From contig JAEEQH010000005.1 of assembly GCA_016285245.1 (NCBI GenBank), positions 62,001 to 126,000 of the forward strand: 64,000 nt of DNA, written 5' to 3'. This document shows positions 19,401 to 27,689 of the stretch, piece after piece. The notes beneath the pieces are model-generated. The model saw only the letters and a program-made list of their open reading frames with translations, was not told the origin of the DNA and did no database searches. The position numbers were made by a program, and so were the translations under genes. The DNA is from Prevotella sp. (GTDB lineage: Bacteria > Bacteroidota > Bacteroidia > Bacteroidales > Bacteroidaceae). Positions within the stretch are counted from its first letter, which is position 1. Each line of letters begins with the position of its first letter.

Positions 19401-20060
19401 GTCGATGCGGAAGGGGTACTCGCTGTTGTAGCTGTAGACGTCGAGGATGGAGCCGCGCAGGGCGTACTGTCCCGGCTCGTAGACGTAGTCAACCTCGCGG
19501 AAGCCGAAGTCGTGGAGCGTCGTCTCGATGTCGGCAACGCTGATGAGCTGTCCGGTCGTCAGCGTCAGCGTCCGTTCGCAGAGCACCCGCTGGTCGACAA
19601 CCATCTCGGCGAGGGCCTCGGGATAGGTGACGATGTAGAACTGAGAACTGAGAACTGAGAACTGAGAGGTATGATTACCTTGCTGTGGCTTTTCATTTAG
19701 CGTAGTCAGTACTTCGGTACGGAGGATCTCGTTGGCGGCATCGCGCTGTGCATACTTCACGGCACGGCGGTAGCTGCTGGGGAAGAAGAGGACCTGCTTG
19801 TCGCCAAGCATCTGTACAAGGTCGTGGTAGAAGTAGCCCGCCTCCTCGGCATCGTTGAGAATAACAAGGAAGAAACTATTCTCTCTCCTCTCTCCTCTCT
19901 CCTCTCTCCTCTGACCAAGAGCCGCAAACGCCATCGGGGCGGCGGAACCGACAAGTCCCTCGAGGAGAATCGTCTTGGACGACTTCTCCCCGAGGGTCTT
20001 CGCCAGCGCCCGCACCTTCGGGTGCATGGCGTAGAGCTGACACAGTTCCTGTATGGTCAT
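16434..20060 (-). CDS. mfd: transcription-repair coupling factor
   Basis: [77 protein letters not shown]. Confidence 0.97.
   Translation of the reverse strand: [1208 protein letters not shown]
16881..17002 (-). repeat. in-frame inverted-repeat insertion in mfd (PLPVREG-type element)
   Basis: Arms GAAAAGACCCTCCCCCGTCCCCTCCCTGTATGGAGGGGA and CTCCCCTCCCTCACAGGGAGGGGTTGGGGGTGGGTCTTTTC; encodes [14 protein letters not shown]...[14 protein letters not shown]. Confidence 0.85.
18461..18491 (-). repeat. in-frame heptamer array TCTCTCC in mfd
   Basis: CTCTCC TCCCTCC TCTCTCC TCTCTCC; encodes [10 protein letters not shown]. Confidence 0.75.
18739..18846 (-). repeat. in-frame perfect inverted repeat (40-bp arms, 28-bp spacer) built from heptamer AACTGAG in mfd
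   Basis: 18739-18778 AACTGAG AACTTAG AACTGAG AACTGAG AGGTATGATTAC; 18807-18846 is its exact reverse complement. Confidence 0.92.
19008..19042 (-). repeat. in-frame heptamer array TTCCTCG in mfd
   Basis: CTCC TTCCTCG TTCCTCC TTCCTCG TTCCTCG AAA, identical to 43349-43383; encodes [11 protein letters not shown]. Confidence 0.9.
19639..19680 (-). repeat. in-frame heptamer array AACTGAG x4 plus AGGTATGATTACCT in mfd
   Basis: One mismatch relative to 18739-18780; encodes [14 protein letters not shown]. Confidence 0.9.
19882..19912 (-). repeat. in-frame heptamer array TCTCTCC x4 in mfd
   Basis: TCTCTCC TCTCTCC TCTCTCC TCTCTCC; encodes [11 protein letters not shown]. Confidence 0.9.
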
Positions 20061-20317
20061 CTCACAATCTTCTGTCCATCACGGATCACGAGGCCACGGG
20101 TAGCCTCGGTAGCCGGAGCCCCGTTGAGGCGGTAGCTACGGCCGTCGCCGCTGTCAGTACGGCGCACGCCCTGCACGGCGGTGGTCTGCTCCAGCTGTTC
20201 CGAGAGGTCCAGGTTACGGCCAATGAGACGGATCATCTCATTGCGCAGCTTCTCCACCTCCTCACGCAGCTGGCTGTTCTCCTCCTGAAGGCGTTGCAGT
20301 TCGTTCTTTGTTGCCAT
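20057..20317 (-). CDS. small coiled-coil protein with Prevotella-style C-terminal tail, no signal peptide
   Basis: ELQRLQEENSQLREEVEKLRNEMIRLIGRNLDLSEQLEQ, then SYRLNGAPATEATRGLVIRDGQKIVR; ATGA overlap with mfd start. Confidence 0.65.
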   Translation of the reverse strand: MATKNELQRLQEENSQLREEVEKLRNEMIRLIGRNLDLSEQLEQTTAVQGVRRTDSGDGRSYRLNGAPATEATRGLVIRDGQKIVR

Positions 20318-20347
20318 GATTCTCCGTTTAGCTTTGTCGTATGGTTT

Positions 20348-21085
20348 TTACCAGTCGTCATCGTCGTTACCGACGAGTCCGTTCTTCACGGCCTCCTCGA
20401 TCTTGTCGATGACAGCGTTTGAGTAGGCATGGGTCATCACCAGTGCCTTGGCACAGGTACGCTTCTGTGCATCCTTCTCGACGAAAGGATAGTGGTGGGC
20501 AATCTCCCACTGCTCGTCATAGAGGTTGGCGTTGGTCTTGTCGTCGGCCTTGCGCTTCGAGTCGCCGTAGGTCTTCTTCGCGTCGTCAGTAGGACTGAGC
20601 CAGCCGCCGCTGATGTCGGCCAGCACGTCGTAAGTCTGTACGGTATAGGTGACTCGGATGCGGCCCTCCTTGATATCGATGCGGATAACAGGGGTGATAC
20701 TGACCGAATACTTGTTCAGCGTACCCATATGCTGGGCGATGTTCTTAAGGGTCGACGAGATGATGATACAGCCAGCCTCCTTGTCATTCAGCGTGATGGC
20801 CTGGTTGTCCTTGAACGTCGCCGTGGCCCAGTAGTTCATGGCCACATAGAGCTGCTGCTTGGTCTTACCGGGGGCCTCGATGACCTGCTGGTAGGTGAGC
20901 GACTCGTTCTTGTCGAGCGTCAGGTCCTTGGCGAGGTTGGCAGCGGCGTCGAGCCACTTGTCGCCATAGCGCTCTTTGGCATATTTTTCCAGGTCGGCAG
21001 ACTTCATCACCTGCGCCTGAGCAGTCATGACGCCACCCCAAAAGAGGACGACGGTCATGATGCGAATGATTAAATTCTTTTTCAT
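20348..21085 (-). CDS. DUF4468-like secreted protein
   Basis: Signal peptide; LYVAMNYWATATFKDNQAITLNDKEAGCII..IRIDIKEGRIRVTYTVQTYDV. Confidence 0.7.
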   Translation of the reverse strand: MKKNLIIRIMTVVLFWGGVMTAQAQVMKSADLEKYAKERYGDKWLDAAANLAKDLTLDKNESLTYQQVIEAPGKTKQQLYVAMNYWATATFKDNQAITLNDKEAGCIIISSTLKNIAQHMGTLNKYSVSITPVIRIDIKEGRIRVTYTVQTYDVLADISGGWLSPTDDAKKTYGDSKRKADDKTNANLYDEQWEIAHHYPFVEKDAQKRTCAKALVMTHAYSNAVIDKIEEAVKNGLVGNDDDDW

Positions 21086-21244
21086 TGCTACTTTTTAACT
21101 TAATATATAGCGTGCAAAGATAAAGTTTTTTTTTATATAAATGATAAAAAAAGAAAGTATTTTGCCCTTACATGTTAAAGGAAGTTAAAGTACATCCGTG
21201 ATTCGCGTAAAAGCACTACCTTTGCGTGAAAATAATACATATCT

Positions 21245-22051
21245 ATGCATAACAGCGACAGCATCGTCATCATACCGACGTACAACGAGAAGGAGAACAT
21301 CGAGAAAATCATCCGCGCCGTCTTCGGATTGAACGACCCGACGAAGGCACCTGAGGGGAAAGCCCAGTGCTTCCATATCCTCATCATCGACGACGGCTCG
21401 CCCGACGGCACGGCTGCCATCGTCAAAAGCCTGATGGCACAGCCAGAGTTCGGCGACAGACTCTTTCTCCTGGAGCGTAGCGGCAAGCTGGGACTGGGCA
21501 CGGCTTACATCGCCGGTTTCAAGTGGGCCCTGGAGCGACAGTACGAGTACATCTTCGAGATGGACGCCGACTTCAGCCACGACCCCAACGACCTGCCACG
21601 GCTCTACGCTGCCTGTGCCCCGAAGAGCGATGCCAACCCCGAAGGGGGCTACGACGTGGCCATCGGCAGCCGCTACGTCAGCGGTGTGAACGTCGTCAAC
21701 TGGCCCATCGGCCGCGTGCTGATGTCCTACTTCGCATCGAAGTACGTACGTCTGGTCACGGGCTTCAAGGTCCACGACACCACCGCCGGCTTCAAGTGCT
21801 ACAAGCGCCGGGTGCTGCAGACCATCGAACTGGACAAGATACGCTTCAAGGGCTATGGCTTCCAGATTGAGATGAAGTTCACCGCCTACAAGATAGGCTT
21901 TAAGATCAAGGAGGTGCCCGTCATTTTCGTCAACCGCCGCGAGGGAACCTCGAAGATGTCGGGTGGCATCTTCGGCGAGGCTTTCTTCGGCGTCATGCGC
22001 CTCCGCTGGGACGGCTGGACGCGGAAGTACCCACGTCCTGTGGATGCATAA
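21245..22051 (+). CDS. polyprenol monophosphomannose synthase / GT2 glycosyltransferase
   Basis: VIIPTYNEKENIEKII, IIDDGSPDGTA, FEMDADFSHDP, GSRYVSG. Confidence 0.93.
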   Translation: MHNSDSIVIIPTYNEKENIEKIIRAVFGLNDPTKAPEGKAQCFHILIIDDGSPDGTAAIVKSLMAQPEFGDRLFLLERSGKLGLGTAYIAGFKWALERQYEYIFEMDADFSHDPNDLPRLYAACAPKSDANPEGGYDVAIGSRYVSGVNVVNWPIGRVLMSYFASKYVRLVTGFKVHDTTAGFKCYKRRVLQTIELDKIRFKGYGFQIEMKFTAYKIGFKIKEVPVIFVNRREGTSKMSGGIFGEAFFGVMRLRWDGWTRKYPRPVDA

Positions 22052-22055
22052 TATT

Positions 22056-22101
22056 GTCGTTATCACGTTTTTCTATCATAACATGATAACGACATAACGA
22101 A
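22056..22101. repeat. octamer array ATAACGAC family between convergent genes
   Basis: ATAACATG ATAACGAC ATAACGAA, preceded by tcgttatcacgttt. Confidence 0.75.
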
Positions 22102-22104
22102 TCC

Positions 22105-22863
22105 TTATTGGTCGGGATTCTCCACAAACCCCTGATACTCAGTCGCAAGGCTTGACATAACACTATCGTACGCCTGACGCATGGTAGCCTCAACATTCTC
22201 AGGCCCCTGCCCTACCGGATAGATCGGCTCGTGGATGGTGAGACTCAGCGGATGCCATGTGATGAAGTTGAAGCCCTTCATGCGCGGCAACACGTCGAAC
22301 GAGCCGTTGATGGTCAACGGCACCACGGGTAGCTGCAACTCGTCGGCCAAGGCAAAGGCACCCTTGCGGAAGTGGGCCATGTGGCCCGTGAACGAGCGGG
22401 CACCCTCGGGGAAGACGGTGACACTGTAACCCTGTTCCAGGATGCGGCGGGCGTCGTCGTAGGTCTTACGAATCTTACTGGGTCCACGCTTGTCGACGAA
22501 GATTTGGTGGGAACGCTCGCAGGCAAAGCCAAGGAACGGCACCTTACGCAACGCCTGCTTCATCATCCACTTGAAGTTGCGGTTCAGGAAGCCGTAGATA
22601 AGGAAGATGTCGAACGACCCCTGGTGGTTGGCGACGAAGACATACGACTGATCCTTGTCCAGGTGTTCGCGTCCCTCGACCTTCACGGGCAACAACAGCG
22701 AACGGATGATGACCTTACCCCAAACATGACCAGGGAAGTAGCCCCAGAAATGGCCGTTGCCAAGAGCACAGCCGGTGGCGACGGTGAGGGCGGTGATGAT
22801 GGTACCCAGGATGACGACGGGCAGGCCGACGATGAGCTGGTAGATGTAGTAGAGGTATTTCAT
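22105..22863 (-). CDS. plsC: 1-acyl-sn-glycerol-3-phosphate acyltransferase
   Basis: VFVANHQGSFDIF (HX4D), FVDKRG, VFPEGARSFTG, VVPLTINGS. Confidence 0.92.
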   Translation of the reverse strand: MKYLYYIYQLIVGLPVVILGTIITALTVATGCALGNGHFWGYFPGHVWGKVIIRSLLLPVKVEGREHLDKDQSYVFVANHQGSFDIFLIYGFLNRNFKWMMKQALRKVPFLGFACERSHQIFVDKRGPSKIRKTYDDARRILEQGYSVTVFPEGARSFTGHMAHFRKGAFALADELQLPVVPLTINGSFDVLPRMKGFNFITWHPLSLTIHEPIYPVGQGPENVEATMRQAYDSVMSSLATEYQGFVENPDQ

Positions 22864-22893
22864 AGGTTTTTTCGTTATTTCTATTGTTTACGA

Positions 22894-23853
22894 CTATTTA
22901 GCCTTCCTCAGATTGATGGCAACCACCTCCGGCGTGGCACCGATACGGACAGGGATACCGCCGGAGAGGCCCTTGGTGACGTGGATATAGCGGCCGCCGA
23001 TCTCGTAGACACCCATGCACTCACGGTAGTGGAGCGACGCCGGTGTCCAGCCGAAGACGGAGAACTGTCCGCCATGGGTATGTCCGCTGAGCGTCAGCTG
23101 GGCATGACAATGGCGCAGAATCTTACGGCGCCATGCCGTGGGGTCGTGCTCGAGCATGACGACGAAGTCATTACGATTGGCACCGTAGAGCGACATCTGG
23201 ATGTTACCGAGTTGCGGGAAACGGCCCTCGCCGTCGTTCTCCATACCGGCGATGACGATGCGCTGGCCATCACGACGGATGAAACGGCGATCGTTCGTCA
23301 GCACATACCAGTCCATGTCCTGCATCAACGTCATCAGGAAGCCCCTGTTGTCAACTTTCGTCTTCTCGTCGTAGAAGGTGTAGTCGCCGTAGTCGTGGTT
23401 GCCGAGGACGGCACAGACGCCATCCTTCGCCTCTAGACGCCGGAGCTGTGGCAGCACCGTCACGGAGTCGAGCTCGCTGGGCTCGGCGTTCTGCATATCG
23501 CCGGTGAAGACGATGAGGTCAGGGTGCTGGGCGTTGATGCTGTCGACGACACGGCGCAGGAAGTCGCCGTCAATGGAGCCGACATGGAGGTCAGAGAACT
23601 GGACGATACGATAGCCGTCGAAGGCTTCCGGGAGGTCCGGGAAGCTGAGTTCCACCGTGCGCACCTCGAGTTGGCGGGCTCCGACGTACTTGCCGTAGAG
23701 GTAGGCGGCAATGGTGAGGCCGGCCAGACAATACATTATAATCCGGAATTTCTTACGGAGGAGGTAGCCTATACCTACGAACAGCAGGGGAACGACGACC
23801 AGCCAGAGGAGGTCGACGAGAAGCGGGTAGTTGATGAGATAACGTGCAATCAT
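22894..23853 (-). CDS. metallophosphoesterase
   Basis: FSDLHVGS, VFTGDMQN, VLGNHDYG, LSGHTHGGQ. Confidence 0.93.
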   Translation of the reverse strand: MIARYLINYPLLVDLLWLVVVPLLFVGIGYLLRKKFRIIMYCLAGLTIAAYLYGKYVGARQLEVRTVELSFPDLPEAFDGYRIVQFSDLHVGSIDGDFLRRVVDSINAQHPDLIVFTGDMQNAEPSELDSVTVLPQLRRLEAKDGVCAVLGNHDYGDYTFYDEKTKVDNRGFLMTLMQDMDWYVLTNDRRFIRRDGQRIVIAGMENDGEGRFPQLGNIQMSLYGANRNDFVVMLEHDPTAWRRKILRHCHAQLTLSGHTHGGQFSVFGWTPASLHYRECMGVYEIGGRYIHVTKGLSGGIPVRIGATPEVVAINLRKAK

Positions 23854-24665
23854 CAGAGATGGGAATTTAGGAATTTACGCATCAGCTCGACGGGAACGCC
23901 ACGGCGACGGGCATAGTCGTGCAACTGGTCGTCACCAATCTTGCCAATACTGAAATAACGGGCCTTGGGGTGTGCCAGCATCAGGCCCGAGACGCTGGCA
24001 TGGGGACGCATAGCACCACTCTCAGTGAGGCGGATGCCTATCTGTGCAAAGCCTAACAAGCTGTCGAGGACGAAGTTCATACTCGTGTCGGGCAGCGACG
24101 GGTAGCCGACGGCGGGACGGATGCCCTGGAAGCGCTCCTGTTGCATCTCCGCCATGGTGAGCTGTTCGTCACGGGCATAGCCCCAGAACGTCTTGCGCAC
24201 CTGCTCGTGGAGCCGCTCGGCGGTGGCCTCGGCCAGACGGTCGGCAACGAGCTGCATCATCATTTTCTCATAAGGGTCGTCCTCGAAGTCGGTCACGATG
24301 GCACCATCGACGGTGGTGGCGAAGAGGCCTATCTTATCACTGTCGGGACTAATAAAGTCGGCCAGACAGAGATACTCGCTCCCTGCCTGCTGTTGCCGCA
24401 GCAGAGGGATCCTCGCAACGCCGTCCGTCTGGTTCTCCGTCCCCCCGGTAGACAGGACGATGTCCTCATCCTCGCTCCGACAGTCGTAGAGTACGAAGAC
24501 GGCACGGGAATGGTAACGGTCGGCATAGCGCGACAGACGTTCCTCAGCCTCACGGCGCAACTGCTGCCGCTCGGTTTCTGGCTTCCCACTCATGCCCCAG
24601 GCATGGTCGAAGTAAAGCCAGTTGATGTATGGCGCCACGTCGGGAATACTATACGTGAGGGTCAT
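23853..24665 (-). CDS. stand-alone vitamin B12-dependent methionine synthase activation domain protein
   Basis: N-term PYINWLYFDHAWGMSGK; C-term GIRPAVGYPSLPDTSMNFVLDSLL..GAMRPHASVSGLMLAHPKARYFSIGKIGDDQ. Confidence 0.82.
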   Translation of the reverse strand: MTLTYSIPDVAPYINWLYFDHAWGMSGKPETERQQLRREAEERLSRYADRYHSRAVFVLYDCRSEDEDIVLSTGGTENQTDGVARIPLLRQQQAGSEYLCLADFISPDSDKIGLFATTVDGAIVTDFEDDPYEKMMMQLVADRLAEATAERLHEQVRKTFWGYARDEQLTMAEMQQERFQGIRPAVGYPSLPDTSMNFVLDSLLGFAQIGIRLTESGAMRPHASVSGLMLAHPKARYFSIGKIGDDQLHDYARRRGVPVELMRKFLNSHL

Positions 24666-26013
24666 GGTCGTGGTTGAAAAGAAGGGGTTCGCCGACATAC
24701 GCACTGTCGACATGGCCATCGGCATAGACGGTATGGCCGTTGCAGAGGGTACGCTCGACGCGCCACTGGTAGGTATGTCCCTCGACGGGACTCCAGCCGC
24801 ACTTGCTGAGGACAGCATCCGCCGTCACCATCCACGGGCTGTGGGGACGGACGACGACAAGGTCGGCACGATAGCCGGGACGCAGGAAACCGCGCTGGCA
24901 GACGCCGAAGAGACGGGCAGGGTTATGGGCCATCAGCTCGACGAGACGCGCCATGGTGAGCACACCGGCGTCGACGAGCTCGAGCATGGCCACGAGCGCG
25001 AACTGCACCATCGGCATACCGCTGGCAGCACGGGCACAGCCACCTTCCTTCTGTGACAGCAGGTGGGGTGCATGGTCGGTGGCGACGGTAGTGATACGGC
25101 CGTCGCTGAGGGCCTGGCGCAGCATGAACTGGTCGACGGGACTCTTGATGGCGGGGTTCACCTTGATACGCGCACCCAACCGCTCATGGTCGAGCATCGT
25201 GAAGACCAGATGGCCGACACAGGCTTCCGCGGTGATGTTGTTTGTTGCGACTGAGTCGCAACCTACGGTAAAGAGCTCCAGCTCCTCGGCCGTAGACAGA
25301 TGAGCCACGTGCAGGCGTGTGCCATACTCTTTGGCCAGCTCCACGGCCTTCCGCGTAGAGGCCAGACAGGCCTCCTCGCTGCGTATCATCGGGTGAAGCG
25401 TCACGGGCGGGTCGTCGCCCCATGCCCCCTTAGCTTCGGCCATGTTACGGTTGATGATATCAGTATCCTCGCAATGGGCCATCAGCGGTAGTGGCGCCAC
25501 GGCTTTGAAGATGCGACGCAGGGAGGCATCGCGGTCGACAAGCATATTGCCCGTCGAGGAGCCCATGAAGAGTTTTATTCCCGGGATACGGTCGGCAGGC
25601 AGCTGTGGAAAGAGGTCGGCATTGTCGTTGGTGGCACCAAAGAAGAAGGCGTAGTTCACATGGCTCTTTGCGGCCGCCAGCTGCTCCTTCTCGGCAAGGG
25701 CCTCGAGGGTCGTCGTCTGCGGCACGCAGTTGGGCATATCGAAGTAGCTCGTGACGCCACCGGCAGCGGCAGCGCGGCTCTCGGTGTCGATATCGGCCTT
25801 CTCCGTCAGTCCCGGCTCACGGAAATGGACATGGTCGTCGATGATACCAGGCAGTACGAAGCATCCCGAGGCATCGACCGTCTCGTCAAACGATGCATCG
25901 GGATGTTGACCGGCAGGAAGGATGGCGGCGATGGTGCCGTCCTCGATGATGATGGAGGCCCGGCGTGTCGTACCTTCGTTGACAAGGGTGCCTCCGTATA
26001 GGAGTGTTCTCAT
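24649..26013 (-). CDS. pyrC: dihydroorotase (class I)
   Basis: VLPGIIDDHVHFREPGLTEKADIDTESRAAAAGGVTSYFDMPN; VATDHAPH. Confidence 0.93.
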   Translation of the reverse strand: MRTLLYGGTLVNEGTTRRASIIIEDGTIAAILPAGQHPDASFDETVDASGCFVLPGIIDDHVHFREPGLTEKADIDTESRAAAAGGVTSYFDMPNCVPQTTTLEALAEKEQLAAAKSHVNYAFFFGATNDNADLFPQLPADRIPGIKLFMGSSTGNMLVDRDASLRRIFKAVAPLPLMAHCEDTDIINRNMAEAKGAWGDDPPVTLHPMIRSEEACLASTRKAVELAKEYGTRLHVAHLSTAEELELFTVGCDSVATNNITAEACVGHLVFTMLDHERLGARIKVNPAIKSPVDQFMLRQALSDGRITTVATDHAPHLLSQKEGGCARAASGMPMVQFALVAMLELVDAGVLTMARLVELMAHNPARLFGVCQRGFLRPGYRADLVVVRPHSPWMVTADAVLSKCGWSPVEGHTYQWRVERTLCNGHTVYADGHVDSAYVGEPLLFNHDHDPHV

Positions 26014-26825
26014 TCGGCAGGTATGGATTGTATGGAGTCAGGGAGCGACGGGTTCTGGGACAGCGATGGCGGCAGCGGCGACTCCGGACCCTCGGCGGGC
26101 GGCGGTGGCGGCACCGTGCCATCATCGGCCAAGCCGTTCTGCTGGGCCTGTATGTCGTTGGCCGTCTGGTAGTACTCCTTGACATAGGGATCATTCTTGA
26201 ACTTCGACGTGGCCTTGCTCATGATATCCTCTATCTGCGGCGTCAGCACGGGATAGGGATAGCTGCCGGTCATCATCATAAAGACCCCAGGACCAAGGAC
26301 GTTATCGAAGTTGTCGATGATGAAATTCGTCACCAGGCTGTCCTCCTGCTGTGCAATACGGGCGGCCTCGAGACTGAGCTGTTCGTTGATGACGTCCTCG
26401 TCCTCACCTTCCAGCAGCATCTGGCTGTGGCGGTGCGACAGCTCCGAGAGCTCGTTGTCCAGCTGGTCGTGACGTGTCAGGAAGTCGTAGAGTTCCTCAT
26501 TCAGGGGTGTGCCACTGACGCGACGTGACGTATTGTCGATGCGGATGCTGATCTCGCCCTTCTCGAGTACTACGGGCATGATGCTCTCCTCGTCCATGAA
26601 GAGGCTGACGATACGCACGCTATCGAGCAGACCATTGAAATGGAACTGCCCGTGCACGACGTCACAGGAGTCGATGTTCTTCAGGTCGCCCGACTTGATG
26701 GCCTTTAGGTATAGCTTGCTTCCATCGAGGGCGGCAATCGACGAGGTACCCTGCACCGAATAGCTATCGGAACAGGATGTCAGCACGCCAACGACGACGA
26801 GCAGGTAGAGTAGACTTTTGTTCAT
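26010..26825 (-). CDS. DUF4369-type lipoprotein
   Basis: Lipobox LTSC; GSKLYLKAIKSGDLKNIDSCDVVHGQFHFNG. Confidence 0.72.
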   Translation of the reverse strand: MNKSLLYLLVVVGVLTSCSDSYSVQGTSSIAALDGSKLYLKAIKSGDLKNIDSCDVVHGQFHFNGLLDSVRIVSLFMDEESIMPVVLEKGEISIRIDNTSRRVSGTPLNEELYDFLTRHDQLDNELSELSHRHSQMLLEGEDEDVINEQLSLEAARIAQQEDSLVTNFIIDNFDNVLGPGVFMMMTGSYPYPVLTPQIEDIMSKATSKFKNDPYVKEYYQTANDIQAQQNGLADDGTVPPPPPAEGPESPLPPSLSQNPSLPDSIQSIPAE

Positions 26826-26910
26826 ATCAATAGATTATGGGCACAAAAGTACAATGTATTCTTGAGGTACGGAAAAAAATTTGCGCAATTTATAATAAAT
26901 GAGCAATCTT

Positions 26911-27312
26911 TTATATTTTTTTTGACTCTCGGCTCAGTTCGCTGTCTATGCGATGGGTGGTATAGAGCTGGAGAATGGCGGCGATGAGGAGTGTCACCAC
27001 CCATTTGTTGTAGACATACTGCAGGTAGGTGAGCTGGTCCAGTCCGAGAAAGTTCGAGCGGTTGGCGAACATCAGCACGCCAGCCACGAGGAACAGCAGG
27101 TCGCTGAGCAGCATGATGCGGCGCAGACGGCGGATGGTGACACTCGGACCGTCGTAGCGCTGGAGCATCTGCATCGACGCAAAGCCCAGAGCACCAAGAC
27201 AGTAGACATAAGGGGCCAGCACCCAATTCAGCAGGCTGGCACCGGCACCGATGACCATCAAGAGGGCGCCGGCGAGGAAGATGGTGGTCTGGAATCTATT
27301 CAGCTGTCGCAT
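26911..27312 (-). CDS. small integral membrane protein
   Basis: Four hydrophobic segments; overlaps next gene. Confidence 0.6.
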   Translation of the reverse strand: MRQLNRFQTTIFLAGALLMVIGAGASLLNWVLAPYVYCLGALGFASMQMLQRYDGPSVTIRRLRRIMLLSDLLFLVAGVLMFANRSNFLGLDQLTYLQYVYNKWVVTLLIAAILQLYTTHRIDSELSRESKKI

Positions 27313-27655
27313 CGGCGGAGTCAGGTAACAGGGTGTTCGTATGGCGGTCGTCACTGCTGAGGACGAAGATGTCCTCGTCGTCGGCCTTCATGAAATAACG
27401 CTCACGGGCAATCTTCTCCATCGCCTTTGGATTGGTGTCGAGGGTACGTATCTGCTTCTCGTCACGCTGGTGACGGCCGTTATAGTCTTCGATCTCGGCC
27501 TCGAGGCTGCTGATGCGGCGCATATTACGCAGATGGGCCCACACGCTGTTCTCGCCGACGAAGCCCACGAGGAGCACGCCGAGAACAATGGCTACGGCAT
27601 ACTTCATAAACGGAAGATGCCAGAACTTCAAAAACGCTTTCTTAATCTTACTCAT
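27296..27655 (-). CDS. FtsB/DivIC-type septum formation initiator
   Basis: Single TM then coiled coil RISSLEAEIEDYNGRHQRDEKQIRTLDTNPKAMEKIARERYFMKADDEDIFVL. Confidence 0.82.
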   Translation of the reverse strand: MSKIKKAFLKFWHLPFMKYAVAIVLGVLLVGFVGENSVWAHLRNMRRISSLEAEIEDYNGRHQRDEKQIRTLDTNPKAMEKIARERYFMKADDEDIFVLSSDDRHTNTLLPDSADATAE

Positions 27656-27689
27656 TATTTCAATCTCTCAATTTCTCAATCTCTCATTA
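27653..27689 (-). repeat. octamer array bridging dnaX stop and divIC-like start
   Basis: Minus sense TAATG AGAGATTG AGAAATTG AGAGATTG AAATAATG; first TAA is the dnaX stop, last ATG is the next start. Confidence 0.8.
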
